Of a stretch of 64,000 nucleotides of DNA, positions 36,801-51,779 are shown in pieces. The stretch is from Taenia hydatigena (Eukaryota; Platyhelminthes; Cestoda; Cyclophyllidea; Taeniidae). Position 1 is the first letter of the stretch. Every line of letters begins with the position of its first letter. The stretch is from positions 9,763,899-9,827,898 of the forward strand of contig JADWOT020000009.1 in the NCBI GenBank assembly GCA_036345935.2. Direction: 5' to 3'. The notes under the pieces are model-generated. The model saw only the letters and a list, made by a program, of their open reading frames with translations, was not told the DNA's origin and ran no database searches. Made by a program: the position numbers and the translations under genes.

Positions 36801-39800
36801 TACTCTGGATGGTCAACCCGATTCTATTGAATGTCTGTGAATGCTGCCATGATATCAGTAGGGTGCTATTATTAGTTGCCTTGACATAATCCAAGCATTT
36901 ATTATCCTTACAGGTTACAGGAGAACAGCCCTCTGTGACGTATACCTGCAGAGCCAAAAACCTACGCACCAACGAACAGTTGTACGGCTACTTTACCGTC
37001 CACGCCAGAAATGTTCCAGGTTAATTTGTCGCCCCATTTTCCGGCTTAGTCAGCATCCAGCTTTTAAAGTCGATGGCTTAGTTTCCTTTTGGTCCCATGA
37101 TAACTGTATTTCGGTCAAGTTGAAACCAAATGGGACGTTTAGGTGAGGTCTTTAATTATCTTCCTAATTAGCCTGTTCTGAATTTAAAGCATGAGTCGAC
37201 TCAATCATTGATGCAACCACTGGAGCAATTTTGTTGTTTCGGTCACTTAGTTTGAGGAGAGGAAGGATGCTTTAGCTTTGGAGTAAGCGGTGGCCTTGCC
37301 CTGAAATCTAGAAATAGCTCATTTAAACGGCTGGCGTAGGTGCTTTGAAAATCTTCAGGTTTTGAAGGCGAGTCATTTCCTTCGCCTTCATCAACTTTTT
37401 CACCATACAGTAAGTGCTGGCAGTTAGTGAAAATCACCAGTGCTTCTACATTCCTAAGAGTTCTCACTTTTATGAGCTGTTTTACTTGGCGTATGCTTGG
37501 GTTGCTTCCGTTTGACGTGGATTAAACGTGTATCCAACAGGTTCAATAACCTACAGCACGCTGATCGAACCGATTTCACGAGTACTGGAGTTCGGTCGGC
37601 CCTATGAGGCGCTATGCAAAGTTCAGCCGACTCCTCCAGAACCGGTAGCATACACCTGGTACTTCAGGAACCGCGTGGTTAGTGAATCCGATCGTCTCTA
37701 CCTTCCCGACTTCAACCGTAACACTGCGGGCGAGTACATCTGCACTGCGCGACCTGCTTACAATGGACGTGGACGCAGCTACGCCAACGCTACTCTCAGC
37801 GTACGACTCAAGGTCTCCAGTGAGCCCCGCACAGGTAAGTCCCATCTACCATTTAATTCTGTAAAAAATTAAAAATCAGCACACTTTTGAAGTAAAGTTA
37901 TAGATATCATATTACATTGACACATCGTCCAATGTAACAGCCAATACCCTTGAATCTTTTTGCGTGAAGAACTGCGCAGACCTCCAGGCTCGACACTGAT
38001 CACCAACGTTGGTGAGAGGCGAGAGCTTCACTGTGAGATCCCTGCTAACGACCGTAATGCCATTAGATGGTATCTCAATGGCTCTCTTATCGATGCAAAT
38101 TCACCCGCTAACCGAACCGGACATCTACAACGCATCGACTACAGCCGCGTCAGTATCATGTCTATCGACGGTATTGAGGAAAACCACGAGGGTCAGTGGG
38201 AGTGCAGGACCGACACCGAGAGGAAGATTGTGGATGTTATTGTAGTCTGTAAGTAGGCATTTTATATTGCAACGTAGAATTGTTTTACTGTGCCATGCTT
38301 ATTTCGGTTAGGCGTCGTAGGAACCTGTTGCTTTAAGGGATTAATGGATAAGCTATCAGAATAAAGTGAAAAGGTAGATTAATTGTACTTATATAAATGC
38401 GTTTTCGCACAGCCGAATACGATCTGGAGGTGAATCCACCGCTATATGTGCTGAATGAGGGGGAGAAAATGGAAATCCACTGCAGCGCTCAGGGCGCCCA
38501 CGAGATTAGCAATACAGACTTGGAGTGGTTCTTCCGGCCGGTCGGATCTAGTAGCCTTCAACCGCTCGACTTCGGACCTGGCGGCTTTGTGCGAACGGAT
38601 GACCCACGCGCTAGGTACACCAGTGTCATCACCAAGTACCACGTCACCGCCCTCGATGAGGGCGAGTATGTCTGCCGCGAACCACGTGGACAGACTGGCT
38701 TTAGCAGTCTCCAAATTCGTGAGTTTATCTACTTTTCTCTCTCCTCTGATGTCCTACTAAATAAGCATTTACTTCCACTTTGGTGTTTTCCATCCCAGAG
38801 ACAAATGTGCCATTCATTCAGAAAATGCTAGAGCAGTAATGAACGAAGAGGGTATTTTAAAAGCCGAATTGTTAGCTAATGATCCAAGAGTTATGATCAA
38901 TTTTATTAGTCCGTTTCGGAATCGTTTGCATGGATTAATATTCTGCCCTTCGCTGTGAAAATTGATACCATTTAAGTTTTTCTTGTGTAAAATGGTTGGG
39001 ATACTAACCCTACTTTTAAACTTAAGTAGCACTTTTAAAATAGACGCGATTGCTGTTCTAATGACTGCGAAAAGTTACGAGATTTTATCCCTGACCTTTG
39101 ATTTACCCCTCTCCAACTGTTTGGCTCTAATGTGTTTACCACATAAGTTAAAAATGCGTTTAAATTTGAGCATATTTTTTTATTAAAATAACCTATTTAC
39201 TTGGCTTTTTAAATAATGGCCCAGCAATACAACTTTTATCGCTGGAAAGAATGTCAATAGTTTCGTCAATGGTTTTTCCGGTTCAGATATATGATTGGAC
39301 ACCTTTAAAGAAATTATTCTTTTAAAGGTCGACCGATGCCGCACACTCTGCACATCACGCCGGGTGTTTTAAAGGTGCGACCCGGACAAGATGTGACTCT
39401 TCTCTGCTACTCCATGCAACTGGACCGACGAACTCGTGGACCTCGTCCAAAGTTGCGAGCCTATGATACCCGTCTGCCACTCCGCATCACCGATGCTGCT
39501 AATGACGCCGTCAGCGGCAGTATCATTCGCATCGATCCTTCCTTCAACGGAACTATCATTGAGTGCTACTCCGATGTGAGTCCGTAAAAGGCTTTTAGAG
39601 AAGCGAAAACATGAACTTGTAGTTATTGCTAATGTGACAGTGATTGAAGGGGTAGAACGGGGGTATTTGTTGTTTCATACTCTTTGTCAGTGCAGATAGA
39701 TTGATTTTTAAAAGCAATTTCTAGATGCTTCTAATAGGAAAAAAGGAACTGAATATCGGAATTTGATAGACTAGTTCCACAATTAATAAACATTGCTGTG

Positions 39801-40911
39801 GTCAAACAAATACCAATGACGCTAAAATAATCAGCTACTATATTTGTTAAGATCAATTTCACCTGTTTTCTTAACACTATACGTTTTTATTGCGTTAAAT
39901 AAGATGCCCAATATAGAACCGGTGAGAGCGACCATTCAAGTTGAAGACGTCTGTCCACCCGGTTATCGCCGTTGCCGTAATGGCGAATGCCTCGAGGCCG
40001 GACGTTTCTGTGACGGAAATCGTGACTGTGCTGACGGCAGTGATGAGGACCCGACTCTCTGCTGTAAGTCTTTTCACTCCTTCAGCCATCTTCTACCATT
40101 TTGAAAGGCAGCCACGTTGATTGCATCCGGCATCACTCAACTAAATTGGTGCACTTCTAATACCAGCTGTTTGTGACCCAATCGTGATGAAGTGTGAGAC
40201 GTATCGTGGTCAGCCGCCCCGCAAGGCGTCCTACATGGTTCACTGGCAGTGTGATGGCGAAGATGACTGTGGTAACGGTTATGACGAAGCCAATTGTCAA
40301 GGTAGGCCTACCGCTCTTGCTAAATCTAGCGAGTACACCTTATGTCTGCTTAATTTTATCCAACTACTCTTCGTGTTTGCAGATCCAGCAATTAACTTTT
40401 GCGTAAAGCAGCAGTACACTTGTCCCTCCTCCGGTCTCCAAATTCCTCGTGCCTTCATGTGTGACTCCGATCCTGATTGTGACCGCAATGAGGATGAAGA
40501 ACAGTGCAGTAAGTTGTACTGCTTGCAAGAAAAACAAAGTAGGGTTTCACTTGAATAAATACGTAATTACTCTTCCGGGGAAAATTCACAGGAGAGCCGC
40601 AAATTCTCGATGCACCAAGAGGCCAGTACGCTCACCGTCGTGGTGATACGGTGACCTTGACCTGTGAGGTCGCTGGTCGTCCCAACCCTCGCGTTATTTG
40701 GCGTTTCAACTGGGGTTGTCTACCCGACGACGGTCGTCGAATGACTGTGCGCAACTTTGCAGAGAATTGTGGAACCCCCAACGAGAAGACCATCTCCACA
40801 CTGACTATTAGCAACTTCATGCCAGGCGATGATGGCATCTACAACTGCGAGGGTCTCAACGGACTCAAGCGCGCGATGTCACGGGACTACACTGTCATTC
40901 TCACCGACTAA
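33821..40911 (+). CDS. perlecan-like secreted proteoglycan core, short form
   Basis: Basement-membrane protein by homology. Exons: 33821-33893, 34876-34938, 35400-35711, 36183-36364, 36914-37019, 37541-37834, 37970-38248, 38413-38718, 39328-39575, 39904-40063, 40167-40301, 40383-40508, 40592-40911; all phases agree, 867 residues. Residues 1-24 are a signal peptide (MRSFMEIWIAVFVLTFSLQG). A short acidic, Tyr-rich exon follows (HEEYYRRDARDYDDY). Then come six Ig-like modules (about 46-621), three LDL-receptor class A modules (622-761; the first has CDGNRDCADGSDED, a calcium-binding consensus) and a final Ig (762-867). The final Ig reads VIWRFNWGCLPDD, close to the perlecan Ig that follows its LDLa array (INWRLNWGHIP). 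Laminin and domain IV/V modules are absent: a stop and poly(A) signal follow. Almost all internal exons start with two bases of a split codon, typical of shuffled extracellular modules. Confidence 0.85.
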
Positions 40912-41085
40912 GATGTTTTTCACCTATGCACCGCAATCAAATGTGAGGCATTTGATGAGAATGTCTGCAGCCGACACAATGATCTCCACTCTTCAAAGTG
41001 ATAATGTTCCAACTCTTTTTTTGTCTTTTTAGGCGTTTCTTCTCACGTAGCGGCTTTTCCTCGCATGCATCACTACCCCACCTAA

Positions 41086-41091
41086 AATAAA
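41086..41091 (+). terminator. poly(A) signal AATAAA of the perlecan-like gene
   Basis: AATAAA 175 bases after the stop at 40909-40911, supporting a real 3' end here rather than a missed downstream exon. Confidence 0.6.
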
Positions 41092-44000
41092 CACTCTTCT
41101 AATGCTAATAATATGAAATTTGACAATTCAATGTTTTCTTTTTCAAAGACTGATCTCATTTCAAAGCCCCTAGACATATTTCTGTTTGTTTTGTTAGGGC
41201 TATTAGATTTCTATGGTTTTCTCACTCTCCTTCCTATCTATGTTTCCGTGTTTTCACTTCTTCCTTTAATATCTCTCCTATAGGCAATAATCACCGTTGA
41301 TAATGCGTTACGCACTTTACCTCTGAGTGTGTCCCAACTGCACGTCTTCAACTTTTTAGCAATGTTATATGTCGGGGGGTGTGTTTGAGGGGCGATGGAA
41401 AAAAAAAGATTGTTTTATTCAGTTAATGGTAAGCTTCTAACCCAGGGGTACGTACAGAAGAGCTGGAATGGGAGGGAGCCTGCGGACTATGCCGACCAAC
41501 GATGAGAACAAAAGTGGAGCCCTAAGTGTACACAAAAACGAAGCGTTTAACATATAAGCAAAATTTTAAATATCCTCATCGCCTCTGGAAAGGCGTTTCG
41601 GGCGCTTACCTAGGCCAGTCTCTCGCGTCGGCCATCACAACGTAGTGTAAGCTGTAAAGGAAAGCATCCGACAACCAACTTAGACAGAATCTGTTCGCAA
41701 CACCACGAGTTCCTCTTGCGATTACATTGGATCTAAAGTTTCGCCTCGTTTGAGAATGTGCTGGTTATCTCGTACGTCCACATGCTTAAGAAATGAATCT
41801 TTTAGTAGAGAACGTGATTTAAAACGGAGTCATGGGGGCGGAGGTTTACATCCATTCCCCTTGCCTCCTCGTTCCCACTTCAGTGCTGTTCAACCACATC
41901 CATCTAGGGTATATCCTAGTAGTAGGTCAGTATCTTTCTAGTACCTTCTTACAGGTGCGGTATGCAGTTCCATAGTGGATTTTTCTAGGTGGTTTACGTC
42001 TAGTGTCACTTCATTTGTTAGTAACATTCCTTCGGAACACGAAACTGGTGTAGCTGTCTTTGGTAGACGTCATTTTTAACCCTCCTCCCCAAATTGCACT
42101 TTATGTCAATATTCTATCACGTTAAAATTTGGCATTTAGGGCTAGAAATCAGAGTTGCTGCTTTTTATGCTCGGGTTCGCTTTTGACTGACAACAATGTA
42201 GGGCCCAGAGACTTCATTAAAGGTGAATGAAGGCATAATTTTAAAAGCAGAATATACACTGCCCATGCACAGAAGCACCAGAGGGTGGTGGAAGGCAGGG
42301 AGAGACCGGCCTCTGACATGGCTCGGAGGCCAAGACGCCCAGCGGAAGTACAAAGGCGAAGTCTTAAGTGCCCACAAAGAGAGCAAAAATGGTTACATAA
42401 ACATTGTGTCATAATATCAACATCTCGTCGCTTCACTCTCACAGTGCTTCGATTAAGCTACAGAATGGAGGCAGGCATGTGATATTGATCCACTTACCAA
42501 AATAAAGCTCTAAACGGTTTTAAGTGTTAGATTCTGACGTGACGACAGGTGCTGCGAATGATGATGCAACCAGACCTGCTATGCATAACACGCGAGGCCG
42601 TCTGTGATAGTGTGCGTGTCTCATCAAACAATATGTCCTCCCACTCCGCCTGCCATCATGGCGACTTCAATAGCAATGAGAGGTTTCGGCACTAAGTAAA
42701 AGCATTTTGTTTAAATTTTGTGTTCTTACATGAAATTGTGCATTTTATTGCCGTCGCATTGGCGTGATGGCAATGAAGGTCAAAAACGCTTTAATTCTAA
42801 CCTGATGCGGTGCTAAGACATATTCAAGGCGTACGCCAACGCAATATTTCGCGATTTTGGTAATCCTATTGAAATTTATTTTTAATATAGAAAAGGAGCT
42901 TTAAATCTAGACCGCTAGCCTCAGTCTTGGGCGAAACTTTGTTAGTCCGCTTTACACCAACGCGCAAATCCGCCCATCAAAGAGAGAAACGGTGGTGAAA
43001 TCGGCTATGAGAAAGGCATAGTCTAGCTCTAACTCATCTTTCCTACGCCGGCTGTAAGCTCAAGATAATGCATCTCTTCTCATTGATTGCTAAACTGGGC
43101 TAAGGTGAAAGAATGTGAGGAAATTAAGCCTCTTCACATGTTCAATTTATGGGGATTTATGATCGTTTAGAGGAGGAAAGAAGTCATAATACCCTAGTAA
43201 AGTATGTACTGTGGGCGAACACTAGGCCTGAGGGAGGGAGAAGGGCCCTGGCACGGCCTTGAGGTCCGGTCGCCCTACAGGGGTTCAGTAGCAGAGTTGC
43301 CTTAGTGACCCGTTACTAATACCGCTAGTTGCACAAACAAGAACCAAAAATCACCAGTTAGCATCAGCACGGAAGGCTAAGGGTATATGAGATGAAGATT
43401 TTCAAATTGACTATGATAAACCACTGAGAATCACTAATCGAGATCGCTTTAAAGATTTTTTATCATATCAGACCCAAAGAGCTCACTGAATTGACTGAAG
43501 GTGTTGACATTAACAGGGCTGCTTATCATTTGAGGGAAAAGGCTTTATCTCCGGAGTGCATGTAGAGAGTAGAGGTATCGAGGTGGTAAAAGCATGCGCG
43601 AAATATTGATGAAACTCGTAGGCAGCCTTCAGTTTGCATTCTCAACCAAATTATCATCCACTTGGTAACCGAAAATAACTGATGCTAGCATTGATACAAA
43701 CTGTCACTTTCGAGGCGATAGCGCTGTAGCTGCTATTTTCATACGTATCCATGAGAAGAATTATGTTGCAAGCTTAAAATATTGCACCTACACCTAGGTG
43801 CAGTAATCACCTTCACTGCAAAAATTGCTGTAGAAGTTTCATTTACCTAGTCCCATTAGCACCTTTGCCCTCACTCCAATTACAGTCTGTCGGTAAGGCC
43901 AGACTTGTCTCGGCATATACCACTCTAAATAGATTAGTCACCGGAATAGCTGCTAACCTGGTATTCCAGACTCTTTGCTTAGTCATTGGCCACACGAAGT

Positions 44001-44807
44001 CATCCTACGGTCCATTGCCTGCGTTTTTGTGCTATTCTAGGCCACAGCTATTCTCAGTTCCACTGTTTGAGACAGTGCCACGCTAAACTGGGTAAGCCTT
44101 AAGTAACTAAGGCCAGGACAATAAGCCCAGTGAGCACCCCTTGCCGATTCAATTCGTCTGCTACTCGGATTACACTTGCAGATGGTGGGTGGCATCCGGG
44201 TGAGTGTCACGTAAAGTCGGCTTATCTGGCTTTTTTGTCCGCATTTCGACGTCACTGCTAACAACGTCTTCATGACTTGCGAAAAACGGAATCACTTAAA
44301 AATCAAAGTGCTTTGGTAACGCCTCGTGAAATCCTGTTTCAGGAAATAGGGTTCGAGAAGAAGAAACTTCTCCAACCGTAGTTAGTCACGGTTGTTCAAC
44401 AACAACCCCAAATGGAGGACTCGATGAATAAGTAACTCAATAGCATAAGCAAACAATTCCGGAATTAAAATTTATGGGCTATTTAGATAGAAGGTGGGAA
44501 TAAAAGCTCCACATGAAGTGCAAAGAGCTTGTCCGAAATACCATCTGCTTTGCTCGTATTCAAACCGTCTGTATGTATAGCCAGTATTTTGTTAATTTAA
44601 ACGTCCTGTTGAATACATTTCAACAACCTACTTAGTGTACCGTGCTAAGTAAAACCGTATTGGTTTGAATGGCCCACATTTTCGTCTAATCTCGTTAAGA
44701 AAAATCTAATTCTACAAATTCTAAGTTTCTCTATCCAATCAGTGATGGCTGGGATGGGCATAACTGTGTCCCAGCGACACACAAATTGCAGGCAGTCGCG
44801 AGGGCAC
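41092..44807. other. intergenic, no gene seen; repeat remnants
   Basis: No supported exon. Fragments at 42301-42332 and 43243-43270 look like reverse-complement copies of the repeat at 12821-12890, centred on gcctc...agcc.tg.cag. The identity is low and short. Confidence 0.35.
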
Positions 44808-44817
44808 CCATAAATGG
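44808..44817 (+). promoter_or_regulatory. CArG box (SRF site), distal
   Basis: CCATAAATGG fits the serum response factor consensus CC(A/T)6GG exactly. It is 276 bases upstream of the actin ATG and identical to the proximal box. Confidence 0.65.
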
Positions 44818-45006
44818 GGGAAGGAAAGCACTAAGGGGATTTTGAAATCCCATTCACACAGACGCATGCGCAGAGGACTGTCGATGTCCGTCGGACACGC
44901 GGCGGTCATCGATTTTTCCCCGCCAGTGTGCACGCCCGTCCGCCCACACGCTCTAATTGGACGCTGCGCGAGAGGGCTAAATCAGGGTGTGTGCGTGTGC
45001 AGCTAT

Positions 45007-45016
45007 CCATAAATGG
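45007..45016 (+). promoter_or_regulatory. CArG box (SRF site), proximal
   Basis: A second CCATAAATGG, 14 bases upstream of the TATA box. Actin promoters in animals commonly carry such sites. Confidence 0.7.
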
Positions 45017-45030
45017 ACATAATGGAGAGG

Positions 45031-46512
<1,482 letters not shown>

Positions 46513-46585
46513 GCACCGTCAACGTCAGCTTTACCGTTTTAGCGTCCAACTTAATTGTCATTTCGCTTACCACATGGTTTCGGTC

Positions 46586-46591
46586 AATAAA
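46586..46591 (+). terminator. poly(A) signal AATAAA of actin
   Basis: AATAAA 73 bases after the actin stop, followed by a T/G-rich stretch (tgtgtcaag, ttttgttctc) typical of a cleavage region. Confidence 0.75.
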
Positions 46592-49500
46592 TGTGTCAAG
46601 CAAAATTTTGTTCTCATTCGCTTTATTGCCTTTTGGGGCTAGGTTTTAGGTGCAGAGATAATGCGAGAAGAATTATTTTCGTATTCTACAATTCGTGAAG
46701 CTGAACATGGCTTAGCCGCTGCTGCATTAGCTATCACATGCGTCGCCCGGACAAAGGCCTTGTGAACGTCCGTTGTGGTAGGTGGGCCTGGAGCCTGTGG
46801 ATCCTACCTGCAGGACAGGCGCTAATACGTGCCGTTGGATGCTTGCCAAAGCCTGCCGTCTGACCGAATTAAAGGTGAAAATCAAAAACAAGGTTTTCTT
46901 ATCAGGACGAATGCAAGGAACCCGATTAGAAGATGGTGGGCGCCAGCGGTAGTGTAATGACTAGAAGATAAACGGAAGTCAGGAGGTCTGTCAATTTTTT
47001 CTTACAAGAGATAAAGTGCTGCGTTTCTGCCGAGATTTTCTGGGGTAAGATCTGTTAAGGTACAGCTTGGAAGGAGCTAACCTGATCCAAATGGTTATAG
47101 TTCCCTACAACACTGAACCTAGACCAAAGGTCATTTGAACTTTTAGAAACCTGTTTAGCTAGAACTGAAGTACTTTAGATGCTTGTCTAAATCGTGGTTT
47201 GGATAGTTGGTCACTTGGGTATGGGCTGGAGCCCGGCCTCTGGACCGTGGCAGCAGATACAAAGCCCTTCTGGAAGTCTCGGGCGGGTTACAAGAACTAC
47301 CTCCTACTGTGCTCATTCAGTCAAGCAAACTCACTGACGTGGTGAGGAATTTTTTAGAAGATGAGAACGTTACTTGAGAGGTGGAATCAGTGAGATTACT
47401 TATCTTGGCTGCGTGGTGACTTCCCAAGTTTGGGATTTGTAACAATGGCTATTAATGGGACATATTCGGAGAAAAGACTAGAGGGCTCTAAGGCGCACCA
47501 AACGAAATAGCAAATGCAATTATACCACTGATAGTTGACATTTGGCATTCCTCCATGAAGTTATTTTGAGCTTTTATGACAAAAACACGGCTTCCGAAAC
47601 TTTGATAAATTAAGTCACAGTATTATGCCGGGTATCAAAAACCAATGGCATTTTATCTACGATGCTCTTTCACCTTTGCAATCTTCTCCGGGATTTGGCG
47701 ACTCAATGCTTATCATTTCTTCTTGGGTTTTTGCTTTAGTGTGCTCAATGAAGTCATTAAAATAGCGTCAACTTATTGCTAGATCACAATAGCACGTGCG
47801 AATAGGTAGCTGTTCGCATACTTTGCTCTGCTTTAGCCCTTAAAATTGTTCTACTGCCAAATGAGATTTTATGCGCCTTTCAGGCTATACTACTGATAAG
47901 TAAAAAGGCAGCACATTAAGGTAAGAAGGGGCAACTATCCATAAATCCTGCAAACCTACATACAAGCTACTTGAATAGCCTCTGGGTGTGCGGAAGTGAG
48001 AAAAATGCAGATGTGGTCCGATTTTATTCCTTTTAACCCAGCGTCTGTACACGTGGGATGGTAGCATTTCACGATTTCCGATTAAAGCTCTTGAAAGTAG
48101 AGCAGCCAAAACGCCTAAAATTGACTTTGTAGACAAATTGTAACTAATCAGGCCGACAGAAACGCACCTACCTGGGGTAACCATCCAGTAGAACGATTGA
48201 CCTCACGAGGTTAAAGAAAAATAATCAAAGAAACCGACTCCACCTTAAAATTTCGCAGCTTCTGAGCAAATCAGCCTACACATCGAAATTTTCCGGTAGC
48301 GGATAATAGCCCTGTTTCAGGGTGTTGGGTTTTGCCGAAGGAGTGAGAATTTGGAGTAGGAGGGGTATACGCAGAACACCGCAATCTTTCTCCTACATTT
48401 GCCAGTAAAAATGTCATTTTTTCCCCTGTCTTAGCGATAAATGCTCTGTCCCGGTACTGGCGAGGTCATCTCACCTAAGCAGCCTCTATTAGAGGAAGGA
48501 CAAAAACGAATGCAATGCAGATTCCATGATATAAAGTGGAGATTAAATAAGCTCGACGCACACAAGCTCACGCAAGCATTTTAGCCTGCTAATTAATGCG
48601 CCTCCAGATATCTGTCAATTTTACATTCTTTGGGAATAAAACCGCTAGCGGATCAGTCATTTACTTGTCAAAATAGTGAACCTAGCTGACATGTCAAGGA
48701 ATATTTGCCTTGAGCTGAGCCAAAAAGTTCAGCTTTATTAGCTACGCGCATAAAAAACGCAAATATCACAAAGACATGAACCAATTTGTATTCCGTCAGT
48801 TCATAACCAAGTGGTGGAGGCATAACAACACGTGACACCTTTCAAGCACATCTGTGCAAACGATGGTGTGTGACACCACAGTGTGCCATAGGCAGAGACA
48901 GGGGCTAATAATTGCGTTAACTCAGATTATTCCATTCACAATAGCTCCTAGTGGTTAAAATTCCTTGTAATTGGGAGAGTAGAACGAGCAGCATTGAAAG
49001 TGCCATTGCTGGATGGCATTCCATGAAATGATCTGCGAGACTGATGGTGTTTGGCACCAGACTTGGTCTTCAATCCGCCCTCTTTTCAAAAGCACTGGTC
49101 TGTGTCTTTGTAAAAGTTGTTCACTTCCTTTGTTCTCGATAGTAAGGGGATTAGGACAGGAAATTTTGTCCATCTTCTTAAACACCTGAGGATGTTAATA
49201 AGGTTGGCGCCTTGTGCCACGGGAAGGAGCTAGATGATAACGCCAGGAAAGGCGACTTTCTACAATAGAAAGCCAATTAATTAATTGAGCCACATGATGC
49301 ATGTATCAAGCCAAAGGCTTCTCTGATGTCATCACTTGTGGTAAATGAAGGATTAGAAGTTTCACCTTATCACCACCACCAAAACAAAGTGCTCTTAGCA
49401 GACTTGTCTAAACTCCTGTTCAAGTGGAAGACGCCATCTCCTTCAAGAACACCCTGATGAAAGAACCAAGAGGCTTCGAAGCGAAGGTTTGAAAGACAAG

Positions 49501-50227
49501 TTGACGTGTTTATGGCGTTGTAAGTTGTCAGCAAATGGTTTTCTGATTGACCTAGGAGGCTTACTAGGAGGGGAAATGGATAGCAAGGCATGTCACCACA
49601 CTATTTGAAATAAAGACAGCACTGATACCCATTATACAGCAAAGAAAAAACATTTTTTAAGCCAAACAGGAGAAAACATTAATCTTTTCCTGTTTGCGAA
49701 CTGCTTTTTTGGTCGCACATCAATTCGCTTTAGCAGAAGGAAATACGTGTACAAACTTGGTGTGTAACTTGAAACCTTCGTAACCTGACAACAGAACACC
49801 CACAACCTCAGGAAAGCATAATCCTAAGCTAATACACAGAGTGTGCTCGCCATTGACGGTGATCGGCAAAACCGCGGTTCCAGGCTCTGACAATGGGTCT
49901 CTGATCACTACCAAAATAGCCTTGTCAGCATAAATCCACCGTCCAAATATCTACTTATTTAAATAGCATGCTGCCAAGATGATGTGAGGCAGACAGTCTT
50001 CTCTACTTCTTTGTCGATTAAAGCTAACGTTTTGATAATGCGTTTGATTATGTAACATGGTTTAATCTAGCCATTCCCCACCACACCATTTGCCACTGCT
50101 AAAAGAAGCTGTCTTACGTTGTGAGTCTATTCAACGAAGTGAGCATAAATTGCAACACCTAGGTGCAAGTTTGCCAGGTCGCCTTTAGTATCAGTAGGTG
50201 TCGGCGATTGATCGTCTGGTGTGAAAA
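46592..50227. other. intergenic, no supported gene
   Basis: Several minus-strand frames of 60-76 codons occur (48955-49185, 49370-49591, 49720-49914), but none has good splice sites or a recognised motif. A short stretch near 47231-47255 (gcccggcctctgg, cagcag) resembles the dispersed repeat core. Confidence 0.35.
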
Positions 50228-50368
50228 ATGTTAAACGCGAAGGTATTCGTGGCAATTTGGCTGACGATGAATGCAGTTTTCCCCATTGACTGCGACGATT
50301 ACAAGGCCTTACCCAGTAGAAGTGAAATCCACTTCTGTCGCCTGAAACACACTCCACGTTCACGATGT
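50228..50368 (+). CDS. candidate first exon of a small secreted protein
   Basis: An ATG opens 47 codons ending exactly at a strong donor (gtaagt). The peptide begins MLNAKVFVAIWLTMNAVFPI, a plausible signal sequence, then DCDDYKAL and FCRLKHTPRSRC, with three cysteines. The exon ends in phase 0. A minus-strand frame covers the same bases, so this is not certain. Confidence 0.35.
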
Positions 50369-50993
50369 GTAAGTAAAATTCAACTAAGTAGTTTGCTAAA
50401 ATTCCCAAACCCAACAATGTGCATCGAGATAATGCTGCTTGAGACTCCTCAGCATACATTACGCGACCACGGAGGGAGACGCCGATCTCCATCGGTCTCA
50501 AGCTTGTTTTATGCACCATGGCCGTTTGATAGCCAACCCGCGGTTTTGGTTTTGCCGCGCTCTGCTTCGTGAGGCGGTAATACTCTTAAGCGTGGCCAAC
50601 TTTAGCGAATATTTTGCGTAAAACTCTCACAGCAATGTTTCTTACTTTCCTCTTTCCTTCTATACTGCAATTGTTTATATTACTATGCGGCGCCAACATC
50701 ATCGACACTGCTGTCGCGTAGAATCGGTTCAATTATATTGCCGTAAGCCTTCTGGTAAAATCGCCAAACTGTTAGAACGCGATTTCAAGCTTAAATTGTT
50801 TTGCTGCCGAGGGATCGAAGCAGTGATTATGGAGGTAGTGCCCTGAATTGCAGGATCTTAAGAGTAAGAGCTCACTCTCTAAAGCACCAAATATACGGGG
50901 CGTACACGACGCAGATTTCAAAACCTTGATTCCCTTGAGACTTTCGTCCACACCTATGATCACTCTGTGTCTGATTGTCAATTTAAAATGTAG

Positions 50994-51236
50994 CCTTTGC
51001 CCTTTATGCTGTGGAATTCTGTGGTGAACTACATAACTCCAAGAGCCATAGAGCAATGTCAATCAATGACAAGCACAGAAGCCTTGTTTGCCGGCTTCTG
51101 CAGCCGATCTCAGTGTAGACATGTCGATCAATCTCTATACAGCTACAATCATTCAGTCTTCCTTTTCCATTGCTCGGCTTTCTATTTGTATTTGTGTTTT
51201 GAAAACGAGGCAAAGTGCGCCACAGAGACTCTTTGA
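50994..51236 (+). CDS. candidate cysteine-rich terminal exon
   Basis: After an AG at 50992-50993 a phase-0 frame runs 80 codons to a stop. It contains seven cysteines, with peptide segments AIEQCQSMTS, GFCSRSQCRHV and CFENEAKCATETL. It could be spliced to the exon at 50228-50368, directly or through a middle exon. The acceptor has a poor pyrimidine tract and the family is unknown. Confidence 0.25.
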   Translation, partial: PLPFMLWNSVVNYITPRAIEQCQSMTSTEALFAGFCSRSQCRHVDQSLYSYNHSVFLFHCSAFYLYLCFENEAKCATETL

Positions 51237-51779
51237 AGTCGTCATACTCCGCGACTTGGTATTTAAAAGCGCCCTGGCTGTGTTTCGTAATACTGCTTTT
51301 TTTGAATGGATGTTAAACGGCTGTTAGCAAGATTGCGGAATCCGAGCGAACATGAATATGTATTGCAATCAAAATTAGCTGTTTTATTATTGAGACGTGG
51401 GGACTCAATTAAAAGCAGTCCTCCTAAATGAGAGCCTTTTCTACCCTTAGATTTGGTGGTGAAGTAGTGAGAAGAAACTGGTCCATGTGAAAATTAATTT
51501 CAACTCTCAACAGTTACCTAAGGGGTTTAGTAACAGCCTCCGAAATTCTCAAGACTGCCATTGGGGGCAAAGTAGTGAGAGGAAGCAAATTAACTAGTGT
51601 CGCCACCATTTTATGCAATTCGGCCTCACTGATCTTGGACGCTGCATCCTTATCCCACGTGTACAGCGGTTCCTTTTCCCACAAAGATGAGATCTCTGAT
51701 CATTGACTGACAGTTAGCAGCAATAATCACCACTCACTCACTTGATCCCGACACCCGAAGACACTGTCTAGATGTTGCA

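Noticed and set aside
50127..51062. Minus-strand frames of 130 and 96 codons
   Set aside because: No supporting donor or acceptor was found, while the plus strand has a signal peptide followed by a consensus donor. Both remain weak.
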